Assembly: GCF_932526225.1 (NCBI RefSeq)
Contig: NC_064037.1
Coordinates: 15,438,601-15,502,600, forward strand
Source of the DNA: Nematostella vectensis
Lineage: Eukaryota; Cnidaria; Anthozoa; Actiniaria; Edwardsiidae
DNA length: 64,000 nucleotides
Reading direction: 5' to 3'
Shown here: positions 18,731 to 29,872 of the stretch, piece after piece
Layout: every line of letters begins with the position of its first letter
How positions within the stretch are numbered: position 1 is the stretch's first letter
Translations under genes and position numbers: made by a program
The notes under the pieces: generated by a model
The model's input: only the letters and a program-made list of their open reading frames with translations
The model's database searches: none
Told to the model about the DNA's origin: nothing

Positions 18731-21043
18731 TTACATTGCTGGTGTCCATGGTGAGAAGGAAGGACATCTGTAGGGTACCTGTAAACCGTAGGGTACCGGA
18801 TAACCGTAGGGAGTCTGTAGACTGCAGGGTACCGAATAACCGTAGGGTACCTGTAAACCGAAGGGTGCCTTGAACCCGCATGTGGCACATGGTAACTCTT
18901 GTGTAGGAGGTGCACCGTAAGCACTCCATGCTGACTCATTTATAGTTATACCATGGTTAGCGACCGGTCCCCGATAATAGGATGGCTGACCAATAACATC
19001 ATAAGTAACCCGCAAAGGTGGATGCCTATTCCGCTCGGGTCGTCCAATGATGCTGCCATTAGCATAGTTCTCCTGGCTGTCCCTATCACCTTGTTCCCCT
19101 TGCTGCTGCTGTGATGCCCTCTCTGCCTGCTCCTCTATTGCTTCATCCAGCTCACCTGCCGTTCCTTCCTGCTGATCGGGTGCTCCATCCAGCTCGTCTG
19201 AAGCTTCCTCTTGCTGATCCAGAGTTACATCTGACTCGCCTGATGCTATTTCCTCTTGCCGATCCGGTGCTACATCAGACTCGCCTGATACCTCCTCCTG
19301 CTGACCCAGGACTACATCCGATTCGCTTGATGCTTCTTCTTTCTCGTCGGGCGCATATCCAACCTGTCTACCGTAAACAAAGTCTGGTTCCTCTTCACTA
19401 CTCGACTCCTCTTTCAACTCTGCTGCATTCCTTGTTGCAGGTTTCCGTGTTTTGGTTTTCCTTTTTGGCTGAGTAATCACGTCACTCATGAGATAATCAC
19501 ATGGCAGTAAGAGGTTATAATGCAGAGTCCGGTTCCTGCCCTTGCCATTCTCAGGTCTGACCTCATACACTGGGCTCGATTCTCCCTTCTGATTCACAAC
19601 CACAAACACCTGATCCTCAAAGTATGAGCGTAGTTTCCCTGGACCGCCTCGTTCTGACAGGTTTCGTACCAATACCCGATCACCCGGCTTAAGTGATGAG
19701 CATCTCACTTTCTTCTCGTAGTACCTCTTACCCCGCGCGGCTTGAGCTGTCGACTTAGAACGTGCGATCCTGTAAGCTTCTTCCATGGTTTCTCGCCACT
19801 TTGTCACATATTTCGGATACTGTTGCGGAGTGCCTTGCAAACTGGTACCAAGCATTAAGTCAATGGGAAGTCGAGGTGAGCGACCATAAAGTAGATAGAA
19901 AGGAGAAAATCCTGTTGAGTCATTTCGAGTGCAGTTGTATGCGTGTACAACTTTGTTAAGACTATCTTTCCACTTGGATTTCTGGTTCTCTGGTAGTGTG
20001 CGTAACATTGCAAGAAGGGTCTGATTAAAACGCTCGACTTGTCCATTGGATTGTGGATGATATGGTGTGGTTCTTGAGTGAGCTACCCCACTAAGCTTTT
20101 CCAGATGTTTATGTAGATCGTTCTCGAACTCCTTCCCCTGATCGTGATGTATTCGAAGGGGAAACCCAAACCTCATGATGTAATCATTATACAGCTTCTC
20201 TGCCACTGTAGGGGCCGATTTATTCCGTGTTGCGTATGCTTGGGCAAATCGAGTAAAATGATCAATCACTACGAGGATATATTCATACCCACCACTGCTT
20301 TTTTCTAGATGTAAAAAGTCCAAAGAAATGAGTTCAAAGGGAGCTGTTGTTTGAATACTCTGCATTGGTGCCCGTTGAGCATGTTTCGGTCGTTTTTGCT
20401 TGATACATCGACAAACAGAGGTAACATAGTGTTCAATGTCCTGTTGCATACGGGGCCAAAAGAACCTATCCCTCGCAAGTTGCAATACCCTCTCTGCACC
20501 GAGATGCCCCATTTCCTCATGTAGTTCCTTATAAACGAGATGATGAAGTTTCCGTGGAAGGACCAATTGGAGACGTGGTCCAATTCTCCGGCGAAGGATA
20601 TCATCCTTACCTAGTTCCAACTTCTTCCAGTGACGTAACATGGCCTTTGTTTCAGGAGTTTCCTTCTTTCGCTCCTTTAAGCTGGGTAATGACTCATTAA
20701 GTATGAAACCAATCACCTTTCCAATTGTTGTATCCTCACGCTGAAGTCTCACAATGTCCTCTGTCGACCATGCTTGTGTGCCTAAGGTGACATTATCGTC
20801 GGGAGAATCTTCAAGGCATGCTGACAAAGAGATAGTCGGAATGCCATCTTCACCTGCCTGGAACTTTACAGAATTCACAGTGGTCTTCTTGGCATATGGT
20901 CTTCTGACATTCTTCCATATACTTCTCCATGCCTTGTGAAATCCGCGAGAGACCGTCTGCATCCCCATTTGCCTTTCCAGGTCTGTATTTGATGACAAAG
21001 TTATAGTCAGCCAATTCTGATACCCAACGCTGTCCGGTCGCAT
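18731..21043 (-). CDS. Gypsy integrase part of Pol with a repetitive tail
   Basis: The real integrase part starts near 20900, where this frame takes over from the RT/RNase H frame; sequence above that is overlap. It has an HHCC zinc domain (H..H then CRCIK), an rve core with the Asp of SLDFLH, the Asp of HHDQGKEF and the Glu of GQVERFN, and a C-terminal SH3-like domain ([10 protein letters not shown]). A long tail follows: acidic repeats of the ESDV..QQEE type, a Gln run, and aromatic PYG.QVPYG repeats to the end. The domain set is complete. The shift from the RT frame is +1 within 20850-20900. Integrase joins cDNA to host DNA. Confidence 0.85.
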   Translation of the reverse strand: MRPDSVGYQNWLTITLSSNTDLERQMGMQTVSRGFHKAWRSIWKNVRRPYAKKTTVNSVKFQAGEDGIPTISLSACLEDSPDDNVTLGTQAWSTEDIVRLQREDTTIGKVIGFILNESLPSLKERKKETPETKAMLRHWKKLELGKDDILRRRIGPRLQLVLPRKLHHLVYKELHEEMGHLGAERVLQLARDRFFWPRMQQDIEHYVTSVCRCIKQKRPKHAQRAPMQSIQTTAPFELISLDFLHLEKSSGGYEYILVVIDHFTRFAQAYATRNKSAPTVAEKLYNDYIMRFGFPLRIHHDQGKEFENDLHKHLEKLSGVAHSRTTPYHPQSNGQVERFNQTLLAMLRTLPENQKSKWKDSLNKVVHAYNCTRNDSTGFSPFYLLYGRSPRLPIDLMLGTSLQGTPQQYPKYVTKWRETMEEAYRIARSKSTAQAARGKRYYEKKVRCSSLKPGDRVLVRNLSERGGPGKLRSYFEDQVFVVVNQKGESSPVYEVRPENGKGRNRTLHYNLLLPCDYLMSDVITQPKRKTKTRKPATRNAAELKEESSSEEEPDFVYGRQVGYAPDEKEEASSESDVVLGQQEEVSGESDVAPDRQEEIASGESDVTLDQQEEASDELDGAPDQQEGTAGELDEAIEEQAERASQQQQGEQGDRDSQENYANGSIIGRPERNRHPPLRVTYDVIGQPSYYRGPVANHGITINESAWSAYGAPPTQELPCATCGFKAPFGLQVPYGYSVPCSLQTPYGYPVPYGLQVPYRCPSFSPWTPAM

Positions 21044-23570
21044 TCAATTTGGCAGTGGTCAGAATGTATGTTAACGGGTTATTATCCGTGTAGACAGTAA
21101 ATTTAGGGGCATAGTACAAATAGTCTCTAAATTTCTCCGTAATTGCCCATTTTAGCGCTAAGAATTCGAGTTTCCCCGAATGCAGATGGTAATTGCGCTC
21201 GGCTTGAGTTAACGATCGTGACCCGTAACCAATGACTCTCAAGGTTCCTTTCTGGCGTTGGTATAATACAGCCCCAAGTCCCCGCTCCGATGCGTCAGTG
21301 TGAAGAATAAAGGGTTGTTGGTAGTCCGGATAAGCCATAACGGGTGGTGATGTGATAGTATCTATAAGTGTCTCCAGTATTCGCTGATGTCCCTCAGACC
21401 AAGAGACTGGTTGGCGTGATAAGGACTTACTCGACCTATTTTTCGATTTGGTACTTGTACCTCCCTTGGGTTCCGTCAAAAGATCATAAATGGGTGCTGC
21501 TAACGTCGCAAAGTTATGTACATATCTCCTGAAATAACTTAGAAGTCCCATAAGTCTGCGAACTTCTCCGACTGTCTTAGGTGGCGTATCCTTTAAATCC
21601 GTAACTGCCTTAATACTCTCCTGATCCATCCGATAACCTTCTTCTGACACAACATGTCCAAGGAATGTAACTTCCCTTTGAAAGATTTTACACTTGCTGG
21701 GTTTCAATTTTATCCCGTGTTCCCGCAGTCTTTGCAAAACTTTCCTCAGATCACTAACATGTTCTTCAAAACTTTGACTAAAGACAATGATATCGTCCAA
21801 ATATGGGATACATGTGGTGTCTCTTAAATCTTCTAAACAATCTTGCATATATCTTTGAAAGGCCGCGGGGGCCTGGGAAAGACCCATGGGAATGCGAACC
21901 CATTCATACAGTCCCCAAGGGGTCACAAAGGCAGTCAATGGTCTACTGTCTTTCCCCATGAAACCCTGATGATATGCGCGTCCCTGATCCAGTACTGAAA
22001 ACCAACTATTTCCCCCTAGGGTGTCTAATGCATCTTGAATCCTTGGGATGGGAAAACGGTCAGGAACACTCTTACGATTCAGTTCACGATAGTCAATGCA
22101 CAGTCTTAGAGACCCGTCCCGTTTACGGACGCAGACAGCCGGCGACGAGTAGGAAGACTTTGACTTCACAATCCATCCCTTATTTATCAAGTCCTCAATA
22201 CAGCCTTTGACTTCTGCATACAATGGGCGGCTAATTGAGACATATGTTTTCTGAACAGGAGTCTTATCCATTAGGGTTAAATTTAACTCAAGGTCTTCGA
22301 TGCAACCGACATCCTGACTATCACGGGCAAAGGTCTCCTCCTCTTCCTGTAACAGACGAGTGACTTCCTTTTTTTGTTCTTCATTCAGATCTCCAATCAC
22401 CACCCCTGGGACCCTCTGTGATGAATCTATGGTCGCCCCCCTGGATTCTTGTGTTTCACCTGGGTGTACCCCCCTTGAATCAGACAAGTTCATCTTACTA
22501 AGTTTCACTTCTGCTGGGGTAACTGATCTGATAAGGTTAAGACTACCCAAGATGGTGCCCCCCCTGAGGGTGATATCATGCTTGGTGGCATTACTGACGT
22601 AAATGTCAACTCGCGTAGCTTTCCCTTTCGGGATGGACAATAGAGACTGGGAGAGTTCTAGCCCTGTAGGCAATGTCTGGTCTTCATCTGGTTCAAAGAT
22701 AACTGGGCATTTCTCCTCGACTGGGCCGGTATTTGCACGACAATTAATTCTCAGGGTCTGCCCCCCCGGTATGCTGACACTCTTCTTAGGTGACTTTAAG
22801 ATGCACAAGGGTTCTGAGTTGTCACATGTTTGGATAAAGTTAATCAAGGCCCCAACTGCCTCCCCTCTGACTTCTGGAAATGCACCTTTCATAATATCCT
22901 GTAATGGGCTTCCTGTGGTGTTGCTATTATCCCCTGGGAAATCTTTAATCACTGTTTCTATGACATTATATCCAATGATGGGACACTCTAACTCTCCTGG
23001 GGTCACTAAAAAAGGTACTTCTACATCTGGCCCTGTATACCCATGGGATTCTAGCTTCAATGTTATGGGGATCCATCCCTCATATGGGATCTCACTGCCA
23101 TTTGCAGCAGATACATTTAAGTTTCTATCCTGACCCAGGAGTGTCTCAATATCTTGTAAATCAGTGTTCAAACCATTCTCATTGACCCATGATTTAGATA
23201 AAACTGAAATTTGCGCGCCCGTATCCCAGAGGGCCTCTGTGCTAATATCATTAAGCATGCAGGAAACTTTGCATTTTGGTCCTACCAGTTTACAAATAAC
23301 AGCATGTTGTTTTGGAGTGAGATGAGACATAAATACACTAGACTGAATTCGCTCTGCGTACTCACTGTTTTTCTTGGCTTGTAACTCTTGTATCGCAGTG
23401 CAAAGTTTCTTGTGTTCCAACCAATGAGCCCGTTGGCATTGCACACCGCAGTACAATGCTGACTTACAACCCGCACATTGAACTAAACAATCACTACCAG
23501 ATGGTTGATGCCCACATAACACACATACTTGGGACTTTCCTGTGGAAGCAACTTGCGACCCGGCTACCGC
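20850..23570 (-). CDS. Gypsy Pol: MYND finger, protease, reverse transcriptase, RNase H
   Basis: The frame is open above the first in-frame GTG at 23522 and overlaps the gag-side frame. It begins with a MYND-type zinc finger ([29 protein letters not shown]). An aspartic protease follows with ALWDTGA, then reverse transcriptase with [10 protein letters not shown] and the catalytic YLDD, and RNase H with [16 protein letters not shown] and YTDNNPL. It ends in a chromodomain-free linker after DADGLSR. All expected catalytic residues are present. Position against the gag frame fits a -1 shift. A MYND finger upstream of protease is unusual for Gypsy elements. Confidence 0.88.
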   Translation of the reverse strand, partial: AVAGSQVASTGKSQVCVLCGHQPSGSDCLVQCAGCKSALYCGVQCQRAHWLEHKKLCTAIQELQAKKNSEYAERIQSSVFMSHLTPKQHAVICKLVGPKCKVSCMLNDISTEALWDTGAQISVLSKSWVNENGLNTDLQDIETLLGQDRNLNVSAANGSEIPYEGWIPITLKLESHGYTGPDVEVPFLVTPGELECPIIGYNVIETVIKDFPGDNSNTTGSPLQDIMKGAFPEVRGEAVGALINFIQTCDNSEPLCILKSPKKSVSIPGGQTLRINCRANTGPVEEKCPVIFEPDEDQTLPTGLELSQSLLSIPKGKATRVDIYVSNATKHDITLRGGTILGSLNLIRSVTPAEVKLSKMNLSDSRGVHPGETQESRGATIDSSQRVPGVVIGDLNEEQKKEVTRLLQEEEETFARDSQDVGCIEDLELNLTLMDKTPVQKTYVSISRPLYAEVKGCIEDLINKGWIVKSKSSYSSPAVCVRKRDGSLRLCIDYRELNRKSVPDRFPIPRIQDALDTLGGNSWFSVLDQGRAYHQGFMGKDSRPLTAFVTPWGLYEWVRIPMGLSQAPAAFQRYMQDCLEDLRDTTCIPYLDDIIVFSQSFEEHVSDLRKVLQRLREHGIKLKPSKCKIFQREVTFLGHVVSEEGYRMDQESIKAVTDLKDTPPKTVGEVRRLMGLLSYFRRYVHNFATLAAPIYDLLTEPKGGTSTKSKNRSSKSLSRQPVSWSEGHQRILETLIDTITSPPVMAYPDYQQPFILHTDASERGLGAVLYQRQKGTLRVIGYGSRSLTQAERNYHLHSGKLEFLALKWAITEKFRDYLYYAPKFTVYTDNNPLTYILTTAKLNATGQRWVSELADYNFVIKYRPGKANGDADGLSRISQGMEKYMEECQKTICQEDHCEFCKVPGR

Positions 23571-23839
23571 CTGTCCCGCGGTGGCAGCCGGTGCTGGTTT
23601 CCCGAATCCTTGTTTTGTGTTGGTCTCCGCTTACGACATCCCCGTGCCCAATGCTCAGATGAACCGCAATAAAAACAATGATCACATGCATCAATCGTAT
23701 TGCTATCCTCACACTGCTTGCAAACTCTCTTGGTCTTCTGTACATGTATATCCCGATTATCAATATTGCCATCCCTTTCCTGTTGCACTTGGGCCACTGT
23801 CTCCCGCAATGTGGCCATCTCCGACTTCACTGACTTGAG
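23564..23839 (-). CDS. Gag zinc-knuckle segment after the gag stop
   Basis: In the same frame as gag, directly after its TAA, the frame continues for about 90 codons and holds a CCHC knuckle ([14 protein letters not shown]) in a basic context. It ends in a stop within the overlap with the Pol frame. The knuckle normally binds genomic RNA as the nucleocapsid. Either the TAA is read through or this copy carries a disabling mutation. Confidence 0.7.
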   Translation of the reverse strand, partial: LKSVKSEMATLRETVAQVQQERDGNIDNRDIHVQKTKRVCKQCEDSNTIDACDHCFYCGSSEHWARGCRKRRPTQNKDSGNQHRLPPRDRR

Positions 23840-24898
23840 TTATGCTAGGATCAGGTCTTCTGTTGAGACTGCGGCTGGAGCAGTCTTCCCTTTGTCCTTA
23901 CGTCCACCATTCCCTTGTGATTCGACATTATCACTTGTTAGCTGATTAACTTTCTTAGTTATTTTGGTTAACTTTGATTTCCTCTCTAACTCCTCAGATG
24001 CCACAATATTTACATGCTGGATTAAATCTTCATCAGTGGTATCTGTGTTCTGTAGATATGGTCTTAGTTTCATCCTTACACCATCATCCATTAATCCAGT
24101 CTCCACAGTTCTTAAAAATAGTCCTTGCACCAATTCGGGATCGTATTTCATTTTGCTATCAGACTCTTGTGACGCAAAACAAACTTTCTGCCTTTGATCC
24201 AAAGCCCTGATCACAAAACTCTGAGGGGTTTCCCCGGGAGCTTGAGCCAAAATTGCTAATTCTTGATACAGTTCTGTTGCATTTTTTTCCTGATAATGCG
24301 AGCGCAAAATGTGTCTTAATTGGGCCAGAGTCAAGCTTGGAATACCTTCCAAGTAGCTGCGAAGTCTCATTCCTGGGCAAATGGACTTTATTACTGCATC
24401 GACCACCTCAACTTCTGTGTGTCCTTTCTTTAGTCCAGAGTCAATTTGTCTCACGAGACTGACAAAACTTAACTTATCTTTCTGTCCTGGCTCTCCAATT
24501 TGCCCAGAAATCTTCATTTCTCTCTTTATATCCGAAATGTAGAGACCTTTCTTTGATTCCATACCCATAAGCTTGTTCATTTGATCCTTCAGAGCTTGGA
24601 GCTCCTCGCTCGGACTTGCACTTGCACTCGTGTTTGGCTGGGCTTGTTTTTCTTGTTTGGGCTTCGTTGCTCCAGAAATCGCCGAAATAACCTCCTCTAA
24701 TCCCTTCAGATAGCTGACTGCTTGGTCTCCTTTGCTCTCAAGCTCGTTATCCACAGCTTGTGAGATCCTTCTGACCCGTTTCAACCTAGATAGTTTGTCG
24801 TCCTCGTGTAGCTTCAAAAAGTTTTCCACTTCGTGTAACTGTTCGGCCGTCAAGCGACACAAACTCTCTTCGATACTAAGCTGAAGTTCTTCAGTCAT
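23840..24898 (-). CDS. Gypsy Gag (capsid part, 352 aa)
   Basis: The first ATG in frame is at 24898, 36 bases from the 5' LTR; the frame is also open upstream without an ATG. The N-terminal third is helical and charged, with a low-complexity Ser/Ala segment in the middle. The second half resembles the capsid region of Ty3/Gypsy Gag (LAQAPGETPQSFVIRALD). It ends in TAA at 23840-23842 before the zinc knuckle. Gag forms the virus-like particle. Confidence 0.8.
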   Translation of the reverse strand: MTEELQLSIEESLCRLTAEQLHEVENFLKLHEDDKLSRLKRVRRISQAVDNELESKGDQAVSYLKGLEEVISAISGATKPKQEKQAQPNTSASASPSEELQALKDQMNKLMGMESKKGLYISDIKREMKISGQIGEPGQKDKLSFVSLVRQIDSGLKKGHTEVEVVDAVIKSICPGMRLRSYLEGIPSLTLAQLRHILRSHYQEKNATELYQELAILAQAPGETPQSFVIRALDQRQKVCFASQESDSKMKYDPELVQGLFLRTVETGLMDDGVRMKLRPYLQNTDTTDEDLIQHVNIVASEELERKSKLTKITKKVNQLTSDNVESQGNGGRKDKGKTAPAAVSTEDLILA

Positions 24899-24933
24899 CT
24901 TCTGAATCCGTTTTCCCGTCTGAGCCCCCAATA

Positions 24934-25117
24934 TGTTACCTTATAATTTGTGAAAACTCGAGTAACATTAAAAATAAACCGAAAATAAACCACACAGAAA
25001 CAAACATGGCGGTCAACACGTTTTCTTCCTCTTCTACCCACACTGCATTATGGGTAATACAATATTTTTCTATGGGGGGGGGGGGGGGTGGGCAAGTGCT
25101 TAATTCCAAGGGTAACA
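24934..25117 (-). repeat. 5' LTR of the Gypsy element
   Basis: A 184-bp LTR at the 5' end of the minus-strand element. It is identical to the other LTR except for a longer G tract (about 25074-25088). Confidence 0.92.
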
Positions 25118-25267
25118 CATGAGAATGGCTAGCTAAACTCTACACTGATGGACGACTGGTATAACTGCCCGGACATAGCTGCCTTAATATACAAGGTAAG
25201 GTTTATTAATATAATTTACAAAGTTTAAGGATCTGTTCAAAAGAGAAATATTGATTTTCTTGTTAAG

Positions 25268-27991
25268 ATGTCAACAGTTGAGAATAACATAGATGAGAAA
25301 GTTGATTTTCGAGATGTCTCTATCAAGACACCAATGGTATGTATATAAAGTATTTAAGGATATTTTCAAACACAGACATCGTTGTGTTTCACTTTACCGC
25401 TTTTGCCAAAACAAACTACCTGGATGAGCATTTCCTTAAAAACAGATATGCAAGATTTTGTTCGTTATTGTGCTACGTCCTTCTTTGATATTTTTCTCTG
25501 TAATATTGCTACTCAAAAACAAAAGGTTAGAAAACAAAGGCAATAGCAACCATAGAGTGAAGAAGTACGGATTTATACGCTTCATAACCTATATCCATTA
25601 GTCTATAAAAACAAAAAGAATAAGTAAGTCATCCATCCCTGATTCTCAAAGTTGTCTTGTGTTTTTCGAATTAAATAGCATCTGTAAAGTATACCAGATA
25701 TTAAAGTATAATGTATATACTATGTTTTCCATATTCTTGAGCTACGTTTCAATAGCCCAAGTTTTCATTGCATTTGCAAGTTAAAGTCTACATGTGAACT
25801 TTTCAACAGGGCATCAATTGTAAGCACTACTCGCGAGACACGTGTCTCATGCACTTCCCTTGCTGCCCAAAAGATCACTTTTACCCTTGTCACAAATGCC
25901 ACAATGAAATGATGGAAGATGAAACCTTGTGGAAAAACAAAGCTGACAACGAAAACCAGCCGTGCACTGATGAGAATGATGTTGATAAAGATGACAGTGA
26001 AATAAATAATAAAAATGACAGTAATAAACAGATGGATTCAGTTGATACCATGGAAATCCTTGCTCTGGCATCATCATCAGAATCAATAAAGCATCATAGT
26101 TCAGTGGATAGAAAGTCAGTGGATTCAGTCAAATGTACTAAATGCCATGTTGAACAGGAGGTATACAGAGACCTTGGAAATAATTATATGCATATAGGGT
26201 TGACAAGAGGGCTGGCAAAAGGGGCTTTTATCTGAATGGGTCGTCTCTACCAAATCAGAGGAGGGGAGAATTAAGCAGAGGAGGGGTACTCCCCTATATC
26301 TGTTTCAGGGGTGGGGGGTTGGCCGCTGCCTGACTTGTTCAACATTTTTATCATTATTATTATTATTAAAACCTGTCTTTTATATACTAGAATTTCTAGA
26401 AAAGAAAGCATCATAGTCACGTTTTGTGTGTTGTCTCTTGATCTTTGACCCTTTTTTGCATTTTGCAGTTGCTTCAGCATTGCATCTCCTGTAAAAAGAA
26501 GTTTGCTTCCTATTTTTGCAACAAATGCAAACTGCTGGCAAATAACAAGGAGCTTGACCCTTACCATTGTGACAAATGTGGAGTGTGCAGGTGTGTTTTT
26601 TTAAGAGGAACATAGAACTTTTGTGGAAGGTCGAGCGGGGCCATCTAGTAATCAAATAAAATTTTTTACACCGTCACTGCGATGGCTGCAATTTGAATCA
26701 AAGAAACAAAAAATAATTAAGTGTAGCCAGACAGGTTGGTTGGAAATTGTTTGTCTGCTGATCCATTTGGATGTTTACATATCAAAGTCGAAATCTCCCT
26801 CTGGATCTGGCATAAGAGAGATAAAGGGAGATAATGTATATAACCCATGATGCCATATATGCCCCGCAAATGTGTTTATTCAAGGTTATAACAAATTTAT
26901 TATTATTACAGAGCTTACAAAAGCGAGTACTATCACTGCGATGGCTGCAATTTGTGTATGGACAAAAAACTGTTAAACAAACATAAATGCATTGCTGACA
27001 GCCAAAGTGATGAATGTGCAGTTTGTCTACAGGTACATATAAGTTTAATCCTTAAAAATAATAAACAATCTACCTGCGTTTACCAGGTGTTTTTATAGGA
27101 AAAAACTGACCTCAAGGGGTTTGTAGCCATCATCTTGGAATTTGAGAGATAAAAAACACTGCTATAAAAACACTTGGTTGATGCATGGATTTCAGGCTAA
27201 AATTTTAGTCAAGTTGAGTCTAATCTAGTGATCAACTTAATCGTGCCTTTTATCAGCGCTCTTTCAGGATTGGCTGCTTCATTAGAGCACTGGGTTGACC
27301 CTCCCCAGGCTGTCAATTTGATCCTGAAAAATGAAACAATCTAAAACTTACAGTGGCAGGCCAGAAGTTCTTGAAAGGGTGCACCAACAACAAGATATGG
27401 TGAAAGGAGTATTTCACTTTTATCGTTTAAAATGAAATTTTAGTCAAAGGGGTTCATGCATAGAAAGCTGGGGATGGGTGCAGGGATGGGATGAATATGC
27501 TCAAACCACTGCCAAAATTGTTAAACTTTACAATTTCAATTACTTTCATGTAAGTCCAGGTCGATTTTTTTACATGACCATCCCGACTTGCAAAACCTGC
27601 CAGTGCCGCACTGCTTTCTGCTCTTGAGTGAAATGGTTTACATGATGCATTTGCAGGAAGTGTTTTCTGGATGTCTGGTGTTTCCGTGTGGTCACAAGGT
27701 ACATGAGGACTGTGCGCTAAACTTGGTCATGAGAGGAAACAGGTAATAGTATTAATGGTTTGGCAATTGCAGATTTACAGTAGGACCATTCTGGTCAGAC
27801 TATAAGGCAACATCAGAAAAATAATGGAGATCTGTACAACAGGGAAAGCATTATAATAAACTTTGTTTATGTTTTTCTTTAGCATCAACTGTCCTGTTTG
27901 TCGTCAGCCATTTCTGGACCTCAACTCAAAGAAACCTGGACTTTTTAAAAGAATTTGGCAAAAGTTCTTTAATTACAGAGGAAGTACCTAA
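25268..27991 (+). CDS. RCHY1-like B: CHY/CTCHY/RING E3 ubiquitin ligase (285 aa)
   Basis: Exons 25268-25336, 25810-26160, 26469-26590, 26912-27032, 27657-27742 and 27883-27991 have the same phases and nearly the same lengths as copy A. A 5' UTR exon ends at 25195 and splices to ATG 25268, the first codon of its exon. The domains are a CHY finger with the acidic insertion, CTCHY (YHCDKCGVCR) and RING-H2 (ECAVC, PCGHKVHEDC, CPVC). The tail differs from copy A: KRIWQKFFNYRGST. All zinc ligands are kept. Its promoter is 7 kb upstream because the Gypsy element entered between them, in antisense orientation. It may now be weakly expressed or driven from the LTR. Confidence 0.85.
26674..26694 (+). 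pseudogene. 21-bp copy of exon 4 sequence in intron 3 of RCHY1-like B
   Basis: A 21-base stretch ending GATGGCTGCAATTTG is identical to the inside of exon 4 (about 26935-26955). It lacks splice signals and looks like a remnant of a small internal duplication. Confidence 0.5.
27082..27178. mobile_element. 97-bp palindromic MITE in intron 4 of RCHY1-like B
   Basis: It is the counterpart of the element at 11787-11883, with ACCAGGTGTTTTTATAG and CTATAAAAACACTTGGT ends. Orthologous position in both paralogues. Confidence 0.7.
27223..27325 (-). pseudogene. Fragment of the NG last exon in intron 4 of RCHY1-like B
   Basis: About 100 bp match the 3' end of NG2 (14211-14310) with few differences. On the minus strand they include an acceptor-like TTTTTCAG, a shortened exon reading DSLGRVNPVL, and the stop at 27282-27284. 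The middle of the exon is deleted. RCHY1-like A lacks this insert at the same place. Confidence 0.75.
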
Positions 27992-29587
27992 AGCCATCCT
28001 GTGCTGATAACAAAACAGATATTTAGATATTTGGCTAACAATATAACAATATATAACAATATAAGGAAATACAGGGAAGAACACTGAATCCAGCCCCCTT
28101 TCTTGAAACTGTTGCTTACTCCCCCCCCCCCCCCCCCTCCCCGCCCCTTATGGAGCTCCTGGATCCACCCCTGCTCAGATTATTTGACTAATCTCAAATC
28201 GAACAAGGAAAAACAGCAGAATTAACCCTCTAACAAAATTCCAAACAAGGGAAAGATATCAGCAAACACAGCTCAAATAGATACCTTTATTCTGAACCTC
28301 CAGGTCCATTTCTGTGGCCTCAAAACACAATTTCCTCTCCGTTCGTGAAGGCTTTTGAGACCATTTATTGCTGCCATTACAGATTGCAAAGCATTCTGGG
28401 AGATCCGTGAAGAAATCCACGAGGGGAGGGCCAGTCAACACTCCTCTCCCCAAAGTCGGACGGTTTTTTACAAGTCTTTCCATCCCAAAGCTAAACAAAT
28501 CAATTCCAGGTCATACAGACCTAGAATAGCAGTGTAAACAATTTTAAAATCATCTAGTTTCAGAAAAGACAGCATTTTGGAGAGCTGGTGATTCATCAGA
28601 AAATATTTTCTCATCCAGGCAAAGCCAAACAACCAACAAGAAAAAATCACCATGCATCCTCCTTCGCTTGCAAATATCCATAAGTACAGCACCCAATTAT
28701 GCTCTAATAGACTAGCCCTAGGGCATTCTCTCAATATGCTATTAGTTGTGTATTTTTTTATGAAAAATACAAGCAACCACCAACTTGTGGGCGCATCAGA
28801 GACGAGGGATTAGAGATAGAACCGCAAAGCACTGTTGGAAAGCTTGGATACCGCTGACTAGGTGCAGCGGTGTTTTTACTTTGACGGGCTGTAAAAAAAA
28901 ACTCAAAATAGAGGGGGGCTTAGTCTGTCTTTTTGTGTCATCTCAAAAATAGCCAGGAGTCAATGAATTAATCCAAGCAAGAATCTATTTTTGCGCTCTT
29001 GTGTTACATTATTTTTTTCATGCTTCTTTGGCTGCAACTTCATGGAGGAAGTGCCACACGCAGCTAAGAGGACCTCTTGACTAGCCTGTACTTAAGGGGA
29101 GATTTTCATGTCTGTGTATAGCAGACAGCCTATCCACTGTAGCGTAGAAAATGTTGCAGTCAATTTGTGGAAGCACAGTCTTGGTTGATTAGTTGGTTGT
29201 TTCTCTGCTATCTTTCGTGCTCACTAAACCCCAAATTAGAAGAGAGCACAATATAAAAGCCAAGTGATCTGTGTTCACAGCAAGCGTACAGGGCTGAAAA
29301 AGGCAAGAGGGAGAGGGGGTCATGTGTGCTTGAAGTCCACAAACAAAAAATACTTTGTAGTATCCGCTTGTAGTGAGAGTGAAAACCGAGTGTACAAACT
29401 CAACGTTTTATTCAAGATGGCGACTCACTCAACTTAGTTACAAACACGTACCCCAACATGCAATGCGGGCGCTACACAGGTATAACGAATACTACAGACT
29501 TCACAGGGCCTGATCCTCTCAACCCCTTGCTCTTGCTGCACAAGCCTCTAGCTTGTATTTTACTGGTATGGATCTTAATAATAACAC
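27992..29587. other. Non-genic interval
   Basis: No gene was recognised. It includes a C run at 28121-28137. Minus-strand ORFs at 28259-28776 have no visible domain and no second copy to support them. The rest is AT-rich single-copy-looking sequence. Confidence 0.4.
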
Positions 29588-29872
29588 TATGCACGGGTTA
29601 TAGGACAACTTTACTCCAAAGTGATGTCTAATGCTTGTTATTAGTGCCAAATAAACTGCTTATTCCTACTTAAACTGGATGTATTTGTCTTGGTTTCGCT
29701 CCGCCAGCGAGCTTTGTGCATACGCGCTTACGACCTTTTAAACGACGCCCTGTGTAACCGCCACCTGGTAAATGAGAAACGGTAACCCCAGCGGCGCGTT
29801 TTTTCCCACTATTCGGCACTAACAAGCATTAGACATCACTTTGGAGTAAAGTTGTCCTATAACCCATGCATA
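29588..29872. mobile_element. MITE with near-perfect 58-bp terminal inverted repeats
   Basis: The left arm runs from TATGCACGGGTTATAGGAC to GCTTGTTATTAGTGCC. The inverse of the right arm (29814-29872) matches it except for one substitution and a small indel. The 165-bp interior is not repeated. No coding capacity. Confidence 0.8.

Larger units (their letters stand above)
18152..25117 (-). mobile_element. Young Ty3/Gypsy LTR retrotransposon
   Basis: Two LTRs (18152-18328 and 24934-25117) with TGTTACC...GGTAACA ends differ only in the length of one G tract. The flanks CATG (18148-18151 and 25118-25121) form a 4-bp target duplication. Coding runs on the minus strand: gag, a zinc knuckle, MYND finger, protease, reverse transcriptase, RNase H, integrase. 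Next to the 5' LTR a TGGGGGCTCAGACGGG segment (about 24915-24930) may be a tRNA primer site of proline type. A purine tract AGGGGGGAAG precedes the 3' LTR. Domain order (RT before integrase) places it in Ty3/Gypsy. The near-identical LTRs show a very recent insertion. Confidence 0.93.

Noticed and set aside
28259-28776. Minus-strand ORFs with protein-like composition
   Set aside because: No domain, no splice context that joins them, and no paralogous copy to support coding.
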